Assembly: GCA_934167885.1 (NCBI GenBank)
Contig: CAKPMB010000002.1
Location: forward strand, 91,534-155,533
DNA: 64,000 nt
From: an uncultured Bacilli bacterium
Lineage (GTDB): Bacteria > Bacillota_I > Bacilli_A > RF39 > UBA660
Reading direction: 5' to 3'
In this document: piece by piece, positions 17,018-24,684 of the stretch
How positions within the stretch are numbered: the stretch's first letter is position 1
How the letters are laid out: the number at the start of each line of letters is the position of its first letter
Notes under the pieces: generated by a model
What the model saw: only the letters and a program-made list of their open reading frames with translations
Told to the model about the DNA's origin: nothing
Databases searched by the model: none
Program-made: the position numbers and the translations under genes

Positions 17018-19609
17018 TTATTTGGCTTCATACCAAGTATTTCCATATTCAATATCAACTTTAAGTGGCACTTTTAATTCATAAATATTTTCCATAACAT
17101 CTTTCAAAATAGGAATAAATTCTTCTACTTCATTCTTAGGAACATCAAAAACTAATTCGTCGTGAACTTGAATAACCATTTTAGCATTAAAATTATGCTT
17201 ATCAATCTCTTCTTGCATTTTAATCATAGCCATCTTTAAAATATCAGCAGCGGTTCCTTGAATAGGCGTATTAAGAGCCATTCTTTCCCCACTCGATCTT
17301 ATTAAATAATTCTTATTATTTAATTCATCAATTATTCTTTTACGATTAAATAACGTTTTAACATAACCATTTTGATAAGCTTCTTTAATTAGATTATCTT
17401 TATATTCTTTAATTCCTGGAAAAACTTCTAAATATTTATCAATAAATTCTTTAGCTTCCAACAAATCAATCCCCAAATCTTCTGATAAACCGAAACCACT
17501 AATACCATATAATATTCCAAAATTAACCGCTTTTGCTTTTCTTCGCATTTCTTTGGTAACCTCTTGAATAGGCACATGGAAAATATCACTAGCAGTTTTA
17601 GTATGAATATCATAATCATTTATGAAAGCTTCTATTAAGTTCTTTTCATTAGACATATGAGCGAATACTCGAAGCTCAATTTGTGAATAATCACTTGAAA
17701 CAATAATATTTCCATCACTTGGAATAAAAGCTTTTCTTATAAGACGTCCTTCTTCTAGTCTAATAGGAATATTTTGAAGATTAGGTCTTTCACTTGAAAG
17801 TCTTCCCGTTCTTGTTAATGTTTGATTAAATATTGTATGAACCTTTTTATCACTTTTTATATCTTCCTTTAACGAAACAATATAATTACTATATAATTTG
17901 GTATAGGTTCGATATAATAATATTTTATCAATTATTGGATATTTATCAACTAATTTATCTAAAATATCTTTACTTGTCGAATAATTGTCATCTTTTATTT
18001 TTTTAGGATATGGTATTTGCATTTGTTTAAATAAAACTTCGCCTAATTGTTTTGGGGAACTAATATTAAATCTTATATTTGAAAGATTATATATTTCTTC
18101 TTCTAAGGAAGCGATTTTATTTTTTAAAACTTCACCCATTTCATTTAAATAATCAATAGATACTTTAATACCATTTTCTTCCATTTTAGTTAAAACATAA
18201 CATAAAGGTAATTCCATTTTATTATATAAATCAAACATATCTTCTTTTTTTAAATCATCTATAAATTGATAACGAAAATCATGAATGAATTTACTTTTTA
18301 AAACCGCTTGCTTAGAAACTAAATCAAGATCTTTATCTTTGATTGTAATTTCACTACCAAATTCTTTATCATAAAACATAATGTTATAATCATAACTATT
18401 AGCAAGATAACTAATATCGTTTTTAACATTTTTATTTAATAAATAAGCTTCTATCATCAAGTCATCAATATGACCATCTATTTTAATATTTAATCTATCA
18501 AACAAAACTAAGCATTTTTTTAAATCATAGGTTTCTTTCATAAAACCATCTTTAAAGAAATCCGTATTTTTTAATAAATCAATCGGTATATAATAATTAT
18601 TTTCACTAGTAGTAAGAGAAACACCCAAACCTTTAGCATCATGATAATTATAGCCTAATACTTCAAGATAAAAAGCATATCGTTCTTCTTTTACTACTTT
18701 GCTTAAATCATCAACAATAACATAATCAATTGTTTTAGACTCAAATTTAGCATTTTCTATTTTTTTTAATAAAGAATAAAACTCTAATTCTTTTAATAAA
18801 TTAGTATATTCATCATTAATTCCTAAATATTTAATATTATCAATATCCGTATTTATAGGAACTTCTTTATAAATAGTTGCAATATCATAACTTAAATAAG
18901 CCATTTCTTTATCATTTAAAAGTTTTTCTTTTGTTTTACCTTTAATATTATCAATATTTTCATATACGCCATTTAAACTACCATATGTATGTAAAAGCGA
19001 TAAAGCTGTTTTCTCCCCTATTCCTTTGACACCCGGTATATTATCACTAGCATCCCCCATTAAAGCTTTTAAATCAACCATTAAAGGGGGAATTAAGCCA
19101 TATGTATCATAAAATGTTTGTTTATCCATCATAATATAGTCGTGCATTTTTAATAATTTTACTTTAACTTTATCGGTAATTAATTGTAATAAATCTTTAT
19201 CACTTGAAACAATTAAAGCTTCTAAATCTTTATCTTCATCTACTTTCTTAGCGAAAGTTCCGATAATATCATCCGCTTCATAATTATCAATTTCAAAATA
19301 CTTAATGCCCATACTATCACACAATCTTCGAGCATATGGAAATTGTTCAATCAATTCATTAGGAGTTTCACTACGACCACCTTTATATACTTCATATTTT
19401 AAATGCCTAAATGTCTTTCCTTTATCAAAGGCCACCATAACATATTCTGGATTCTCTTCTTGCACAATTTTATTAAGCATATTAATAAAACCATATAAAG
19501 CATTCGTGGCAAGACCATGCGAGTTTTTCATCATACTACCACTATAAGCCGTTGCATAATAACTTCTAAATAATAAGTTGTTGCCATCTATTAACACTAT
19601 CTTCTTCAT
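17018..19609 (-). CDS. polA: DNA polymerase I
   Basis: Fills repair gaps and removes Okazaki primers. The 863-residue protein has the 5'-3' exonuclease domain at about 1-290 (IDGNNLLFRSYYA, DKGKTFRH, NYEADDIIGT, SSDKDLLQL, GDASDNIPGVKGIGEKTA). A middle 3'-5' exonuclease-like domain lacks the DxE metal residues (FYLEVLG in their place), so there is no proofreading, as in Bacillus enzymes. The polymerase domain has SSDYSQIELRVFAH, RRKAKAVNFGILYGISGFGL and QVHDELVFDV. The length is typical. The start is set by AGAGGAG. It follows the gene at 19637 by 27 bases. Confidence 0.97.
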   Translation of the reverse strand: MKKIVLIDGNNLLFRSYYATAYSGSMMKNSHGLATNALYGFINMLNKIVQEENPEYVMVAFDKGKTFRHLKYEVYKGGRSETPNELIEQFPYARRLCDSMGIKYFEIDNYEADDIIGTFAKKVDEDKDLEALIVSSDKDLLQLITDKVKVKLLKMHDYIMMDKQTFYDTYGLIPPLMVDLKALMGDASDNIPGVKGIGEKTALSLLHTYGSLNGVYENIDNIKGKTKEKLLNDKEMAYLSYDIATIYKEVPINTDIDNIKYLGINDEYTNLLKELEFYSLLKKIENAKFESKTIDYVIVDDLSKVVKEERYAFYLEVLGYNYHDAKGLGVSLTTSENNYYIPIDLLKNTDFFKDGFMKETYDLKKCLVLFDRLNIKIDGHIDDLMIEAYLLNKNVKNDISYLANSYDYNIMFYDKEFGSEITIKDKDLDLVSKQAVLKSKFIHDFRYQFIDDLKKEDMFDLYNKMELPLCYVLTKMEENGIKVSIDYLNEMGEVLKNKIASLEEEIYNLSNIRFNISSPKQLGEVLFKQMQIPYPKKIKDDNYSTSKDILDKLVDKYPIIDKILLYRTYTKLYSNYIVSLKEDIKSDKKVHTIFNQTLTRTGRLSSERPNLQNIPIRLEEGRLIRKAFIPSDGNIIVSSDYSQIELRVFAHMSNEKNLIEAFINDYDIHTKTASDIFHVPIQEVTKEMRRKAKAVNFGILYGISGFGLSEDLGIDLLEAKEFIDKYLEVFPGIKEYKDNLIKEAYQNGYVKTLFNRKRIIDELNNKNYLIRSSGERMALNTPIQGTAADILKMAMIKMQEEIDKHNFNAKMVIQVHDELVFDVPKNEVEEFIPILKDVMENIYELKVPLKVDIEYGNTWYEAK

Positions 19610-19636
19610 TTAATTCTCCTCTTAATAGATGTTAAC

Positions 19637-20230
19637 CTAGTATTCATATTTAATTACTACCTTATATATTTTAATGTCTTCATCTATTACACTTATATAA
19701 TTACTAAAATCATATTCAATTTCTTTAACATTACCATTTAAATCAGTCTTAACCATTAAAGTATTAAGACTTGCATTATCTACATTATTAGCATTAAATA
19801 ATTCTAATAATTCATACGTTTTTATTTCAAAATTCAAATGATAATAATTATCACTGTATAAAGTTTTATTAAGAAATTTTGATTTTTTAATAATCCTTTT
19901 TATCTCTTCTAACTTCAATAAATGACTATATTTATAACCCGTCATTTCATAAATATTATCATTATTATAAGTTTTAATTTCATAATTTTCCTGTATAGTA
20001 TACTCATACTGATACTCTTCATTATTTAATTTTTCAAAAGAATAAAGCGTATTATTTTCCTTATTAGTATACAAAGAATTAGTATAAGAATTACTTCCTA
20101 TATTAGCGCCTCTTGACATAATAATTAAAACGGTAAAAAAGATAAAATAAAAACCAAAAAACAAAATAATTTTACCATTCTTACTTGTTATCAACTGCCA
20201 TATTTCTTTTATTTTATCCTGCATTTTCAT
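19637..20230 (-). CDS. Single-pass membrane protein of unknown function (197 aa)
   Basis: It has a short cytoplasmic start, one membrane helix at about 21-39 (IILFFGFYFIFFTVLIIM), and an external domain of about 155 residues rich in Asn, Tyr and Glu with no cysteine pair and no known motif. Its ATG overlaps the end of fmt by 17 bases, and polA follows 27 bases later, so it is part of the fmt-polA transcript. The strong base composition bias (Asn, Tyr, Ile) is like its neighbours. I do not recognise the family. Confidence 0.6.
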   Translation of the reverse strand: MKMQDKIKEIWQLITSKNGKIILFFGFYFIFFTVLIIMSRGANIGSNSYTNSLYTNKENNTLYSFEKLNNEEYQYEYTIQENYEIKTYNNDNIYEMTGYKYSHLLKLEEIKRIIKKSKFLNKTLYSDNYYHLNFEIKTYELLELFNANNVDNASLNTLMVKTDLNGNVKEIEYDFSNYISVIDEDIKIYKVVIKYEY

Positions 20231-21167
20231 TCACAATCAATCCTTTTAAATTTTCTTTCTCACCATTTATAAATGATGCGATATCCATGCATTTTTTTCC
20301 TTCTTTTTTAACTTGTTGTAAATAAATAATTCCATCCATGCACTTAATACCTAAATGTTTTCGATCATATATAACAATCGTGCCATTTAAAGCATTATCA
20401 TAATTATTTGTTAGTTCATATGTAACTTCATAAATTTTTAAAACTTTATTATTTATAGTTAAATAACTGCCAGGAAAAGGATTTAGGCCACGAACTTTAT
20501 TAAAAATATCAATGGCTTTATCATTAAAATCTAATAATTCTTCTTCTTTTTTTATGTTATATGCATAAGTTGCTAAACTATCATCTTGCTTAGTTCTTGT
20601 AATGTTACCACCAATGATATTAGGCAAGGTTTCTTTTAATAACTCGCTTCCTAAAACACTTAATTTATCATGCAATGTTCCAACATTATCAAAGTTAGTT
20701 ATAGGAAGTGCTCTTTTTTCAATCATATCACCGGTATCCATGCCTTTATCCATAAACATAATTGTTACGCCAGTTTCCATATAGCCGTCCATAATGGCAT
20801 GATGAATAGGTGCACCTCCACGTAACTTTGGTAAGAGTGAGGCATGAACATTAATACAGCCAAAACGTGGAAAATCAAGAATAGCACTTGGAATAATCTG
20901 ACCATAGGCACAAGTTATAATTATATCAGGCTTAACTTCCAATACTCTTTCGTAATCATGCCTAATCTTCACAGGTTGAAATACTTCAATGTTATTTTTT
21001 AGGGCAAGTTCTTTAATAGGCGAAAAAGAAACCTTTCCCCCACGTCCAACCGCCTTATCAGGTTGTGTCACTACTAATAAAACATCGGTATTTTCAATAA
21101 GCATTGATAAAACTGGAACACTAAATTCAGGTGTTCCCATAAAGACAACTTTTAAATCTTTTAACAT
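20214..21167 (-). CDS. fmt: Methionyl-tRNA formyltransferase
   Basis: Formylates the initiator Met-tRNA using 10-formyl-tetrahydrofolate. Motifs: VVFMGTPEFSVPVL at the N-terminus, QPDKAVGRGG at about 42-51, CINVHASLLPKLRGGAPIHHAI at about 105-126 (catalytic Asn and His) and the DTGDMI segment. The C-terminal domain (about 205-317) has NPFPGSYL. The start at 21167 (MLKDLKVVF) is preferred over 21188 because a GGTGAT site lies before it and it matches the family N-terminus. It is divergently oriented from the oxidoreductase gene at 21308. Confidence 0.95.
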   Translation of the reverse strand: MLKDLKVVFMGTPEFSVPVLSMLIENTDVLLVVTQPDKAVGRGGKVSFSPIKELALKNNIEVFQPVKIRHDYERVLEVKPDIIITCAYGQIIPSAILDFPRFGCINVHASLLPKLRGGAPIHHAIMDGYMETGVTIMFMDKGMDTGDMIEKRALPITNFDNVGTLHDKLSVLGSELLKETLPNIIGGNITRTKQDDSLATYAYNIKKEEELLDFNDKAIDIFNKVRGLNPFPGSYLTINNKVLKIYEVTYELTNNYDNALNGTIVIYDRKHLGIKCMDGIIYLQQVKKEGKKCMDIASFINGEKENLKGLIVNENAG

Positions 21168-21259
21168 AATAATCACCATAAATATCATATCATAAATATT
21201 GTTCTATTGGTTAATTTTTACAAATTAAATGATAAATAAATGAAATTATGTCACATATC

Positions 21260-21288
21260 TTGTAAGTAAAAAACGGATATTATATAAT
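21260..21288 (+). promoter_or_regulatory. Promoter of the plus-strand oxidoreductase-HIT transcript
   Basis: -35 TTGTAA (21260-21265) and -10 TATAAT (21283-21288) are 17 bases apart. The AGGAGG site and ATG at 21308 follow, so the untranslated leader is only about 12 bases. Confidence 0.65.
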
Positions 21289-21307
21289 GAAAAATATAGG
21301 AGGAAAG

Positions 21308-22381
21308 ATGAAAAATATAAAAGTTGTTCAAATAGGAACAGGAAAAATGAGTGTTTATACAATGCGTTACGTTTATGAAAAAGGCGCCGAAATAGTTGGT
21401 GCTTGTGACATAAATGAAAAAGTAATTGGTATGGATATTGGTGATATCATAAAAAGTGATAAAAAACATGTTTATGTTGAACATATTAATAATTTAGAGA
21501 ATATGTTAAAAAATTTAAAGCCTGATATTGCCATCGTTACAACAATGAGTTTGTTAAATGACGTTTATGATGTCTTACTAACATGCGCTAAGTGTGGTGT
21601 TAATGCAATAACAACGTGTGAGGAAGCATTTGATTCATACAATTCTAATCCCAAAAAGACAAAAGAGATTGATGAATTAGCAAAAAAGAATAATTGCACA
21701 ATTACAGGTAGTGGTTATCAAGATGTTTATTGGGGTAATTTAATTAGTATTTTAGCAGGATCAACTCATAAAATAACTAAAATTAAAGGAAGTAGTTCTT
21801 ATAATGTAGAAGATTATGGTATAGCCCTTGCTAAAGCGCACGGTGCTGGATTAACACTTGATGCTTTTGAAAAAGAAGTTGCGGTTGTTGATAAAATAAG
21901 TGATGAAGAACGCCTTGCCTTAATTAATAAAGGTGAATACTTACCAAGTTATATGTGGAATGTTAATGGTTGGTTATGTGATAAGTTAGGGCTTAAAGTA
22001 ATATCACAAACCCAAAAAACCGTGCCAACAACATATAGGGAAGATATATATTCTGAAACTTTAAAAATGACGGTGCCATGTGGTAATGCAACTGGTATGA
22101 GTGCTATCGTTACAACTAAAACCGAAGAAGGCATTGAAATTGAAAGTGAATGTATCGGTAAAGTATATTCTAAAGAAGACTTTGACAAAAATGAATGGAC
22201 TATTTATGGTGAACCAGATACTACTGTTATTATAAATCGCCCTAAAACGGTTGAATTAACATGCGCAACAATTGTTAATCGTATCCCTGATGTTATCAAT
22301 GCACCAAGCGGTTTCGTTTTAACAAGTCAAATGGATGAATTAAAATATCGCACCAAAAATTTAGGAGAGTATTTAAAATAA
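21308..22381 (+). CDS. 2,4-diaminopentanoate dehydrogenase-like / DapB-like NAD(P) oxidoreductase
   Basis: This protein of 357 residues begins MKNIKVVQIGTGKMSVYTMR, a Rossmann GxGxM dinucleotide fold. It continues with VGACDINEKVIGMDIGDI and NLKPDIAIVTTMS, as in dihydrodipicolinate-reductase-like enzymes. GSGYQDVYWGNL and GNATGMSA are reminiscent of the 2,4-diaminopentanoate dehydrogenases of ornithine fermentation and related amino-acid dehydrogenases. The substrate cannot be fixed from sequence. The ATG at 21308 is chosen over 21287 because the AGGAGG site ends five bases before it. The HIT gene follows two bases after its stop. Confidence 0.7.
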   Translation: MKNIKVVQIGTGKMSVYTMRYVYEKGAEIVGACDINEKVIGMDIGDIIKSDKKHVYVEHINNLENMLKNLKPDIAIVTTMSLLNDVYDVLLTCAKCGVNAITTCEEAFDSYNSNPKKTKEIDELAKKNNCTITGSGYQDVYWGNLISILAGSTHKITKIKGSSSYNVEDYGIALAKAHGAGLTLDAFEKEVAVVDKISDEERLALINKGEYLPSYMWNVNGWLCDKLGLKVISQTQKTVPTTYREDIYSETLKMTVPCGNATGMSAIVTTKTEEGIEIESECIGKVYSKEDFDKNEWTIYGEPDTTVIINRPKTVELTCATIVNRIPDVINAPSGFVLTSQMDELKYRTKNLGEYLK

Positions 22382-22383
22382 TT

Positions 22384-22773
22384 ATGGACTGTTTATTTTG
22401 TAAAATAATTAATAAAGAAATACCAAGTTCTATCATCTATGAAGATAGTGATGTCTTAGCATTTCTTGATATAAATCCAACAACCAATGGTGATACTTTA
22501 ATAATTCCTAAAAAACATTACAAAGATTTCTTAGAAGTTCCAAATGAAATACTAGTTAAGATGTATGAAGTAGCTCAAAAACTTTATCCTATGTATAAAG
22601 AAAAATTACATTGCGATGGAATTACCATTTCCCATAACACAGATTATGGTCAAGAAATAAAGCATTTTCATATACATTTTATTCCAAGATACAAAGATGA
22701 CGGTGTAAGACATCTTGCTAATAAAGAAATGCTTAAAAATATAGAAGAAATACACGAAATTTTAAAAGATTAA
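22384..22773 (+). CDS. hinT: HIT-family nucleotide-binding protein
   Basis: A histidine-triad hydrolase acting on purine nucleoside phosphoramidates or aminoacyl-adenylates. The 129-residue protein starts CLFCKIINKEIPSS (zinc-type Cys pair), has the AFLDINPTTNGDTLIIPKKH segment at about 26-45, and the triad HFHIHFIPRY at about 98-107. It is two bases downstream of the oxidoreductase gene and probably cotranscribed. Its stop codon lies within the stem of a strong terminator. Confidence 0.93.
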   Translation: MDCLFCKIINKEIPSSIIYEDSDVLAFLDINPTTNGDTLIIPKKHYKDFLEVPNEILVKMYEVAQKLYPMYKEKLHCDGITISHNTDYGQEIKHFHIHFIPRYKDDGVRHLANKEMLKNIEEIHEILKD

Positions 22774-22794
22774 CGCAAAATTAATCTTTTTTTT
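22764..22794 (+). terminator. Intrinsic terminator overlapping the hinT stop codon
   Basis: AAAAGATTAA pairs with TTAATCTTTT around a seven-base loop and is followed by more T residues. The TAA stop (22771-22773) is the last part of the left stem arm. Confidence 0.85.
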
Positions 22795-22835
22795 ATAAAA
22801 TTTCTATTATATAATATAGGCATAAGGGAGAAGTT

Positions 22836-23681
22836 ATGAGTGTAAAAAAATGTGTTATGACTATTGCTGGTATGGGAACGGGAATGCTTCCCATAACCAA
22901 AACCGTAACCAAAGAAATGTTACCCGTTATTAATACCCCTATCTTATTCTATCAAGTCAAAGAAGCCTATATGAGCGGTATTAAAGAAATAATTTTTGTA
23001 GTCAGTAAAAAAAATATTGATTTAGTTAAAAGCTTTTTTAGTAGTAATAATAATTTAGATAAGTTCATTGCCGATAAGAAGGAAAAGGCAATATTATTAA
23101 AAGAATTAAATGAAATAATCAAAAATGTTGAATTTAAATATATTTTACAAAAAGAAAAAGGCACATTTGGAGCCTTATATTCTGCTAGAAAACTTCTAAG
23201 CAACGAATTTTTTGCCGTTTGTTTTCCAGATGATTTAGTTTTTAGTGATGAACCATTACTTAAACAATTAATAGATGAACACAAAAGAACCAATGACATG
23301 GTTATTGCCGTAAAAGAGACTGATTATGAAGACTTACCAAACTACGGTATCATTCAATATGGTAGTGAAAATATTATGCAAGATTTAGTTTACAAAGATG
23401 AAGTTCCCCTACCCAGTTTAGATGTTTTACATGGAAGATTTATTCTTCATACCAAAATTTTTAATGTTAAAAATTCTCTTCACAAAAGAAGTAATGATGA
23501 ATTACAATTACCAGAAGCCTTATTGCATTTTAAAGATGTTCGATGCGTATCATTTAAAGGTGCATATTTTGATGTTGGTAAACCCTTAGGATATATGAAA
23601 GCTAACATTTATGCATCGTGCAATAATGATATGTTCAAAGATAATATAAAAGACTTTATTAAAAAGGAAATAATTAAGTAG
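22836..23681 (+). CDS. GalU-like nucleotidyltransferase with altered GxGTR motif
   Basis: A 281-residue relative of UTP-glucose-1-phosphate uridylyltransferase. TKEMLPVINTPILFYQVKEA at about 25-44, GTFGALYSARKLL at about 109, AVCFPDDLVFS at about 129-139 and FDVGKPLGYMKAN at about 247-259 all match GalU. The nucleotide-binding signature is GMGTGMLP instead of GxGTRFLP, so the normally invariant Arg is Gly. The enzyme may be inactive, changed in substrate, or a sensor. It has a GGGAG site and is followed directly by the GGDEF gene; its stop codon sits next to that gene's ribosome binding site. Confidence 0.75.
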   Translation: MSVKKCVMTIAGMGTGMLPITKTVTKEMLPVINTPILFYQVKEAYMSGIKEIIFVVSKKNIDLVKSFFSSNNNLDKFIADKKEKAILLKELNEIIKNVEFKYILQKEKGTFGALYSARKLLSNEFFAVCFPDDLVFSDEPLLKQLIDEHKRTNDMVIAVKETDYEDLPNYGIIQYGSENIMQDLVYKDEVPLPSLDVLHGRFILHTKIFNVKNSLHKRSNDELQLPEALLHFKDVRCVSFKGAYFDVGKPLGYMKANIYASCNNDMFKDNIKDFIKKEIIK

Positions 23682-23689
23682 GAGGCCTC

Positions 23690-24493
23690 ATGACAGTTAA
23701 AAATATTGATATTAATAAAGCAGAAAAACTTGATAGCGGATTCACTATTATAAGAGAAAAAGGTAGTTTTGAAATTATTTATCCAACAAATTCCAATATT
23801 CATAATCTTGTTAACAACTTAGTTCTTTATGACACTAACATATATAAAGATGTAAGAAATTATAAATACTATCTTGTTAGAAGAAGTGATTTTGATGAGA
23901 AACATATTAAGTTTGAATATATAGATATTACCGAAGTTCAAAGTAAATTGGATAAAGCTAATGCCCTAGTTGAAGAATTAAATATTGATTGGACAACCAA
24001 ACTACCAACAAAGCAAAAATTATTTGAAGATATGATGAAGTATGTAGAAAATCATTATGAACAATATGGTGTTTTAATATGTGATATTGATAACTTTAAG
24101 AAAGTTAATGACAAATACGGTCATGATGTAGGTGATATTGTCTTACGAGAAGTCGCTGATACCCTATCAAAAGGCATTAGAAGTAATGGCGATATAATTG
24201 GCCGTTTTGGTGGCGAAGAATTTGTAATTTTGGTTAAGGAGGTTGATGAGGAAATCCTAGCAGCAACCGCTGAACGTCTAAGAAAAAGTGTTGAAAAAAT
24301 GAAAGGCACTGTCCACGTTACCATAAGTATTGGCTATATTCATAGTAACGATTACAATCGTGCCAAAAACGAATCAGCCGAAGAAGTATGCACTAATTTA
24401 ATTAGTCGCGCTGATAAAGGTTTATATTATAGTAAAGAAAATGGTAAAAATTGTTCAACTAATTATATGATAACTAAACAGAAAAAGATTTAA
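23690..24493 (+). CDS. GGDEF-domain protein (probable diguanylate cyclase)
   Basis: This 267-residue protein has an unrecognised N-terminal domain at about 1-85, a short coiled linker at about 86-98, and a GGDEF domain. The GGDEF part begins DWTTKLPTKQKLFEDM at about 100, has CDIDNFKKVNDKYGHDVGD at about 128-146 (metal-binding and substrate residues) and FGGEEF as the active-site loop at about 172-177. The upstream I-site would need RxxD five residues before; here it reads SNGD, so product inhibition at that site is not expected. No membrane segment. The ribosome binding site is AGGAGG. It probably makes cyclic di-GMP; a degenerate sensor is the alternative. Confidence 0.88.
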   Translation: MTVKNIDINKAEKLDSGFTIIREKGSFEIIYPTNSNIHNLVNNLVLYDTNIYKDVRNYKYYLVRRSDFDEKHIKFEYIDITEVQSKLDKANALVEELNIDWTTKLPTKQKLFEDMMKYVENHYEQYGVLICDIDNFKKVNDKYGHDVGDIVLREVADTLSKGIRSNGDIIGRFGGEEFVILVKEVDEEILAATAERLRKSVEKMKGTVHVTISIGYIHSNDYNRAKNESAEEVCTNLISRADKGLYYSKENGKNCSTNYMITKQKKI

Positions 24494-24513
24494 AGCACGA
24501 TGTGCTTTTTTAT
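24491..24513 (+). terminator. Intrinsic terminator overlapping the GGDEF-gene stop codon
   Basis: AAAGCAC (24492-24498) pairs with GTGCTTT (24502-24508) around a three-base loop and is followed by T residues. The stop TAA is at 24491-24493. Confidence 0.85.
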
Positions 24514-24524
24514 TTTATATATAA

Positions 24525-24551
24525 ACGAAAAAAACTTGGTTTCCCAAGTTT
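24525..24551 (-). terminator. Terminator of the tRNA-like RNA
   Basis: On the minus strand AAACTTGG and CCAAGTTT form a perfect 8-bp stem with a GAAA loop, followed by T residues. Confidence 0.8.
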
Positions 24552-24635
24552 ATTATCAAATGGTGTCAGTAAGAAGCAGGTTTAACAACTGCCAGGCAAA
24601 AAGATGATAGTAAGTAATAAACTTACTTACTAACT
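24528..24635 (-). ncRNA. Candidate small RNA with tRNA-like ends
   Basis: On the minus strand, a 9-bp stem (GTTAGTAAG at 24634-24626 with CTTACTGAC at 24573-24565) closes a 74-base unit ending in A-CCA. Its outer 7 bp, single discriminator base and CCA look like a tRNA acceptor end. Inside are two hairpins (TAAGT/ACTTA and GGCAG/CTGCT), but no proper anticodon arm or T-arm can be drawn. A terminator follows eight bases later. An extended -10 (TGATAAAAT) with a -35-like TTTCCA 17 bases upstream places the RNA start at about 24635, at the stem. It is either a degenerate tRNA or an unrecognised structured RNA. Confidence 0.45.
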
Positions 24636-24641
24636 ACTTAC

Positions 24642-24670
24642 ATTTTATCACAAACTAAAAGAAATGGAAA
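24642..24670 (-). promoter_or_regulatory. Candidate promoter of the tRNA-like RNA
   Basis: -10 TAAAAT (24642-24647) preceded by TGA as an extended element, with TTTCCA (24665-24670) 17 bases further up. The predicted start falls at the first base of the RNA outer stem. The -35 overlaps the terminator of the gene at 24685. Confidence 0.4.
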
Positions 24671-24682
24671 GTCCATTTCTTG
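24655..24682 (-). terminator. Terminator of the 530-residue accessory gene
   Basis: AAGAAATGG pairs with CCATTTCTT around a five-base loop, three bases after the TGA stop at 24685. The T-run is short (TTTTAG). Confidence 0.65.
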
Positions 24683-24684
24683 TG

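Noticed and set aside
22384..24493. A c-di-GMP or GEMM riboswitch near the GGDEF gene
   Set aside because: No aptamer consensus was seen in the short gaps, which are filled by a terminator and a promoter.
24586..24598. 5S rRNA end (AACTGCCAGGCA resembles the 3' end of E. coli 5S)
   Set aside because: The match is 12 bases only, the pairing 5' strand and the rest of 5S are absent, and Firmicutes 5S ends differ.
24561..24634. A functional tRNA at this position
   Set aside because: Acceptor end and CCA fit, but no anticodon stem or T-arm with a normal loop can be drawn, so it is kept as a tRNA-like RNA only.
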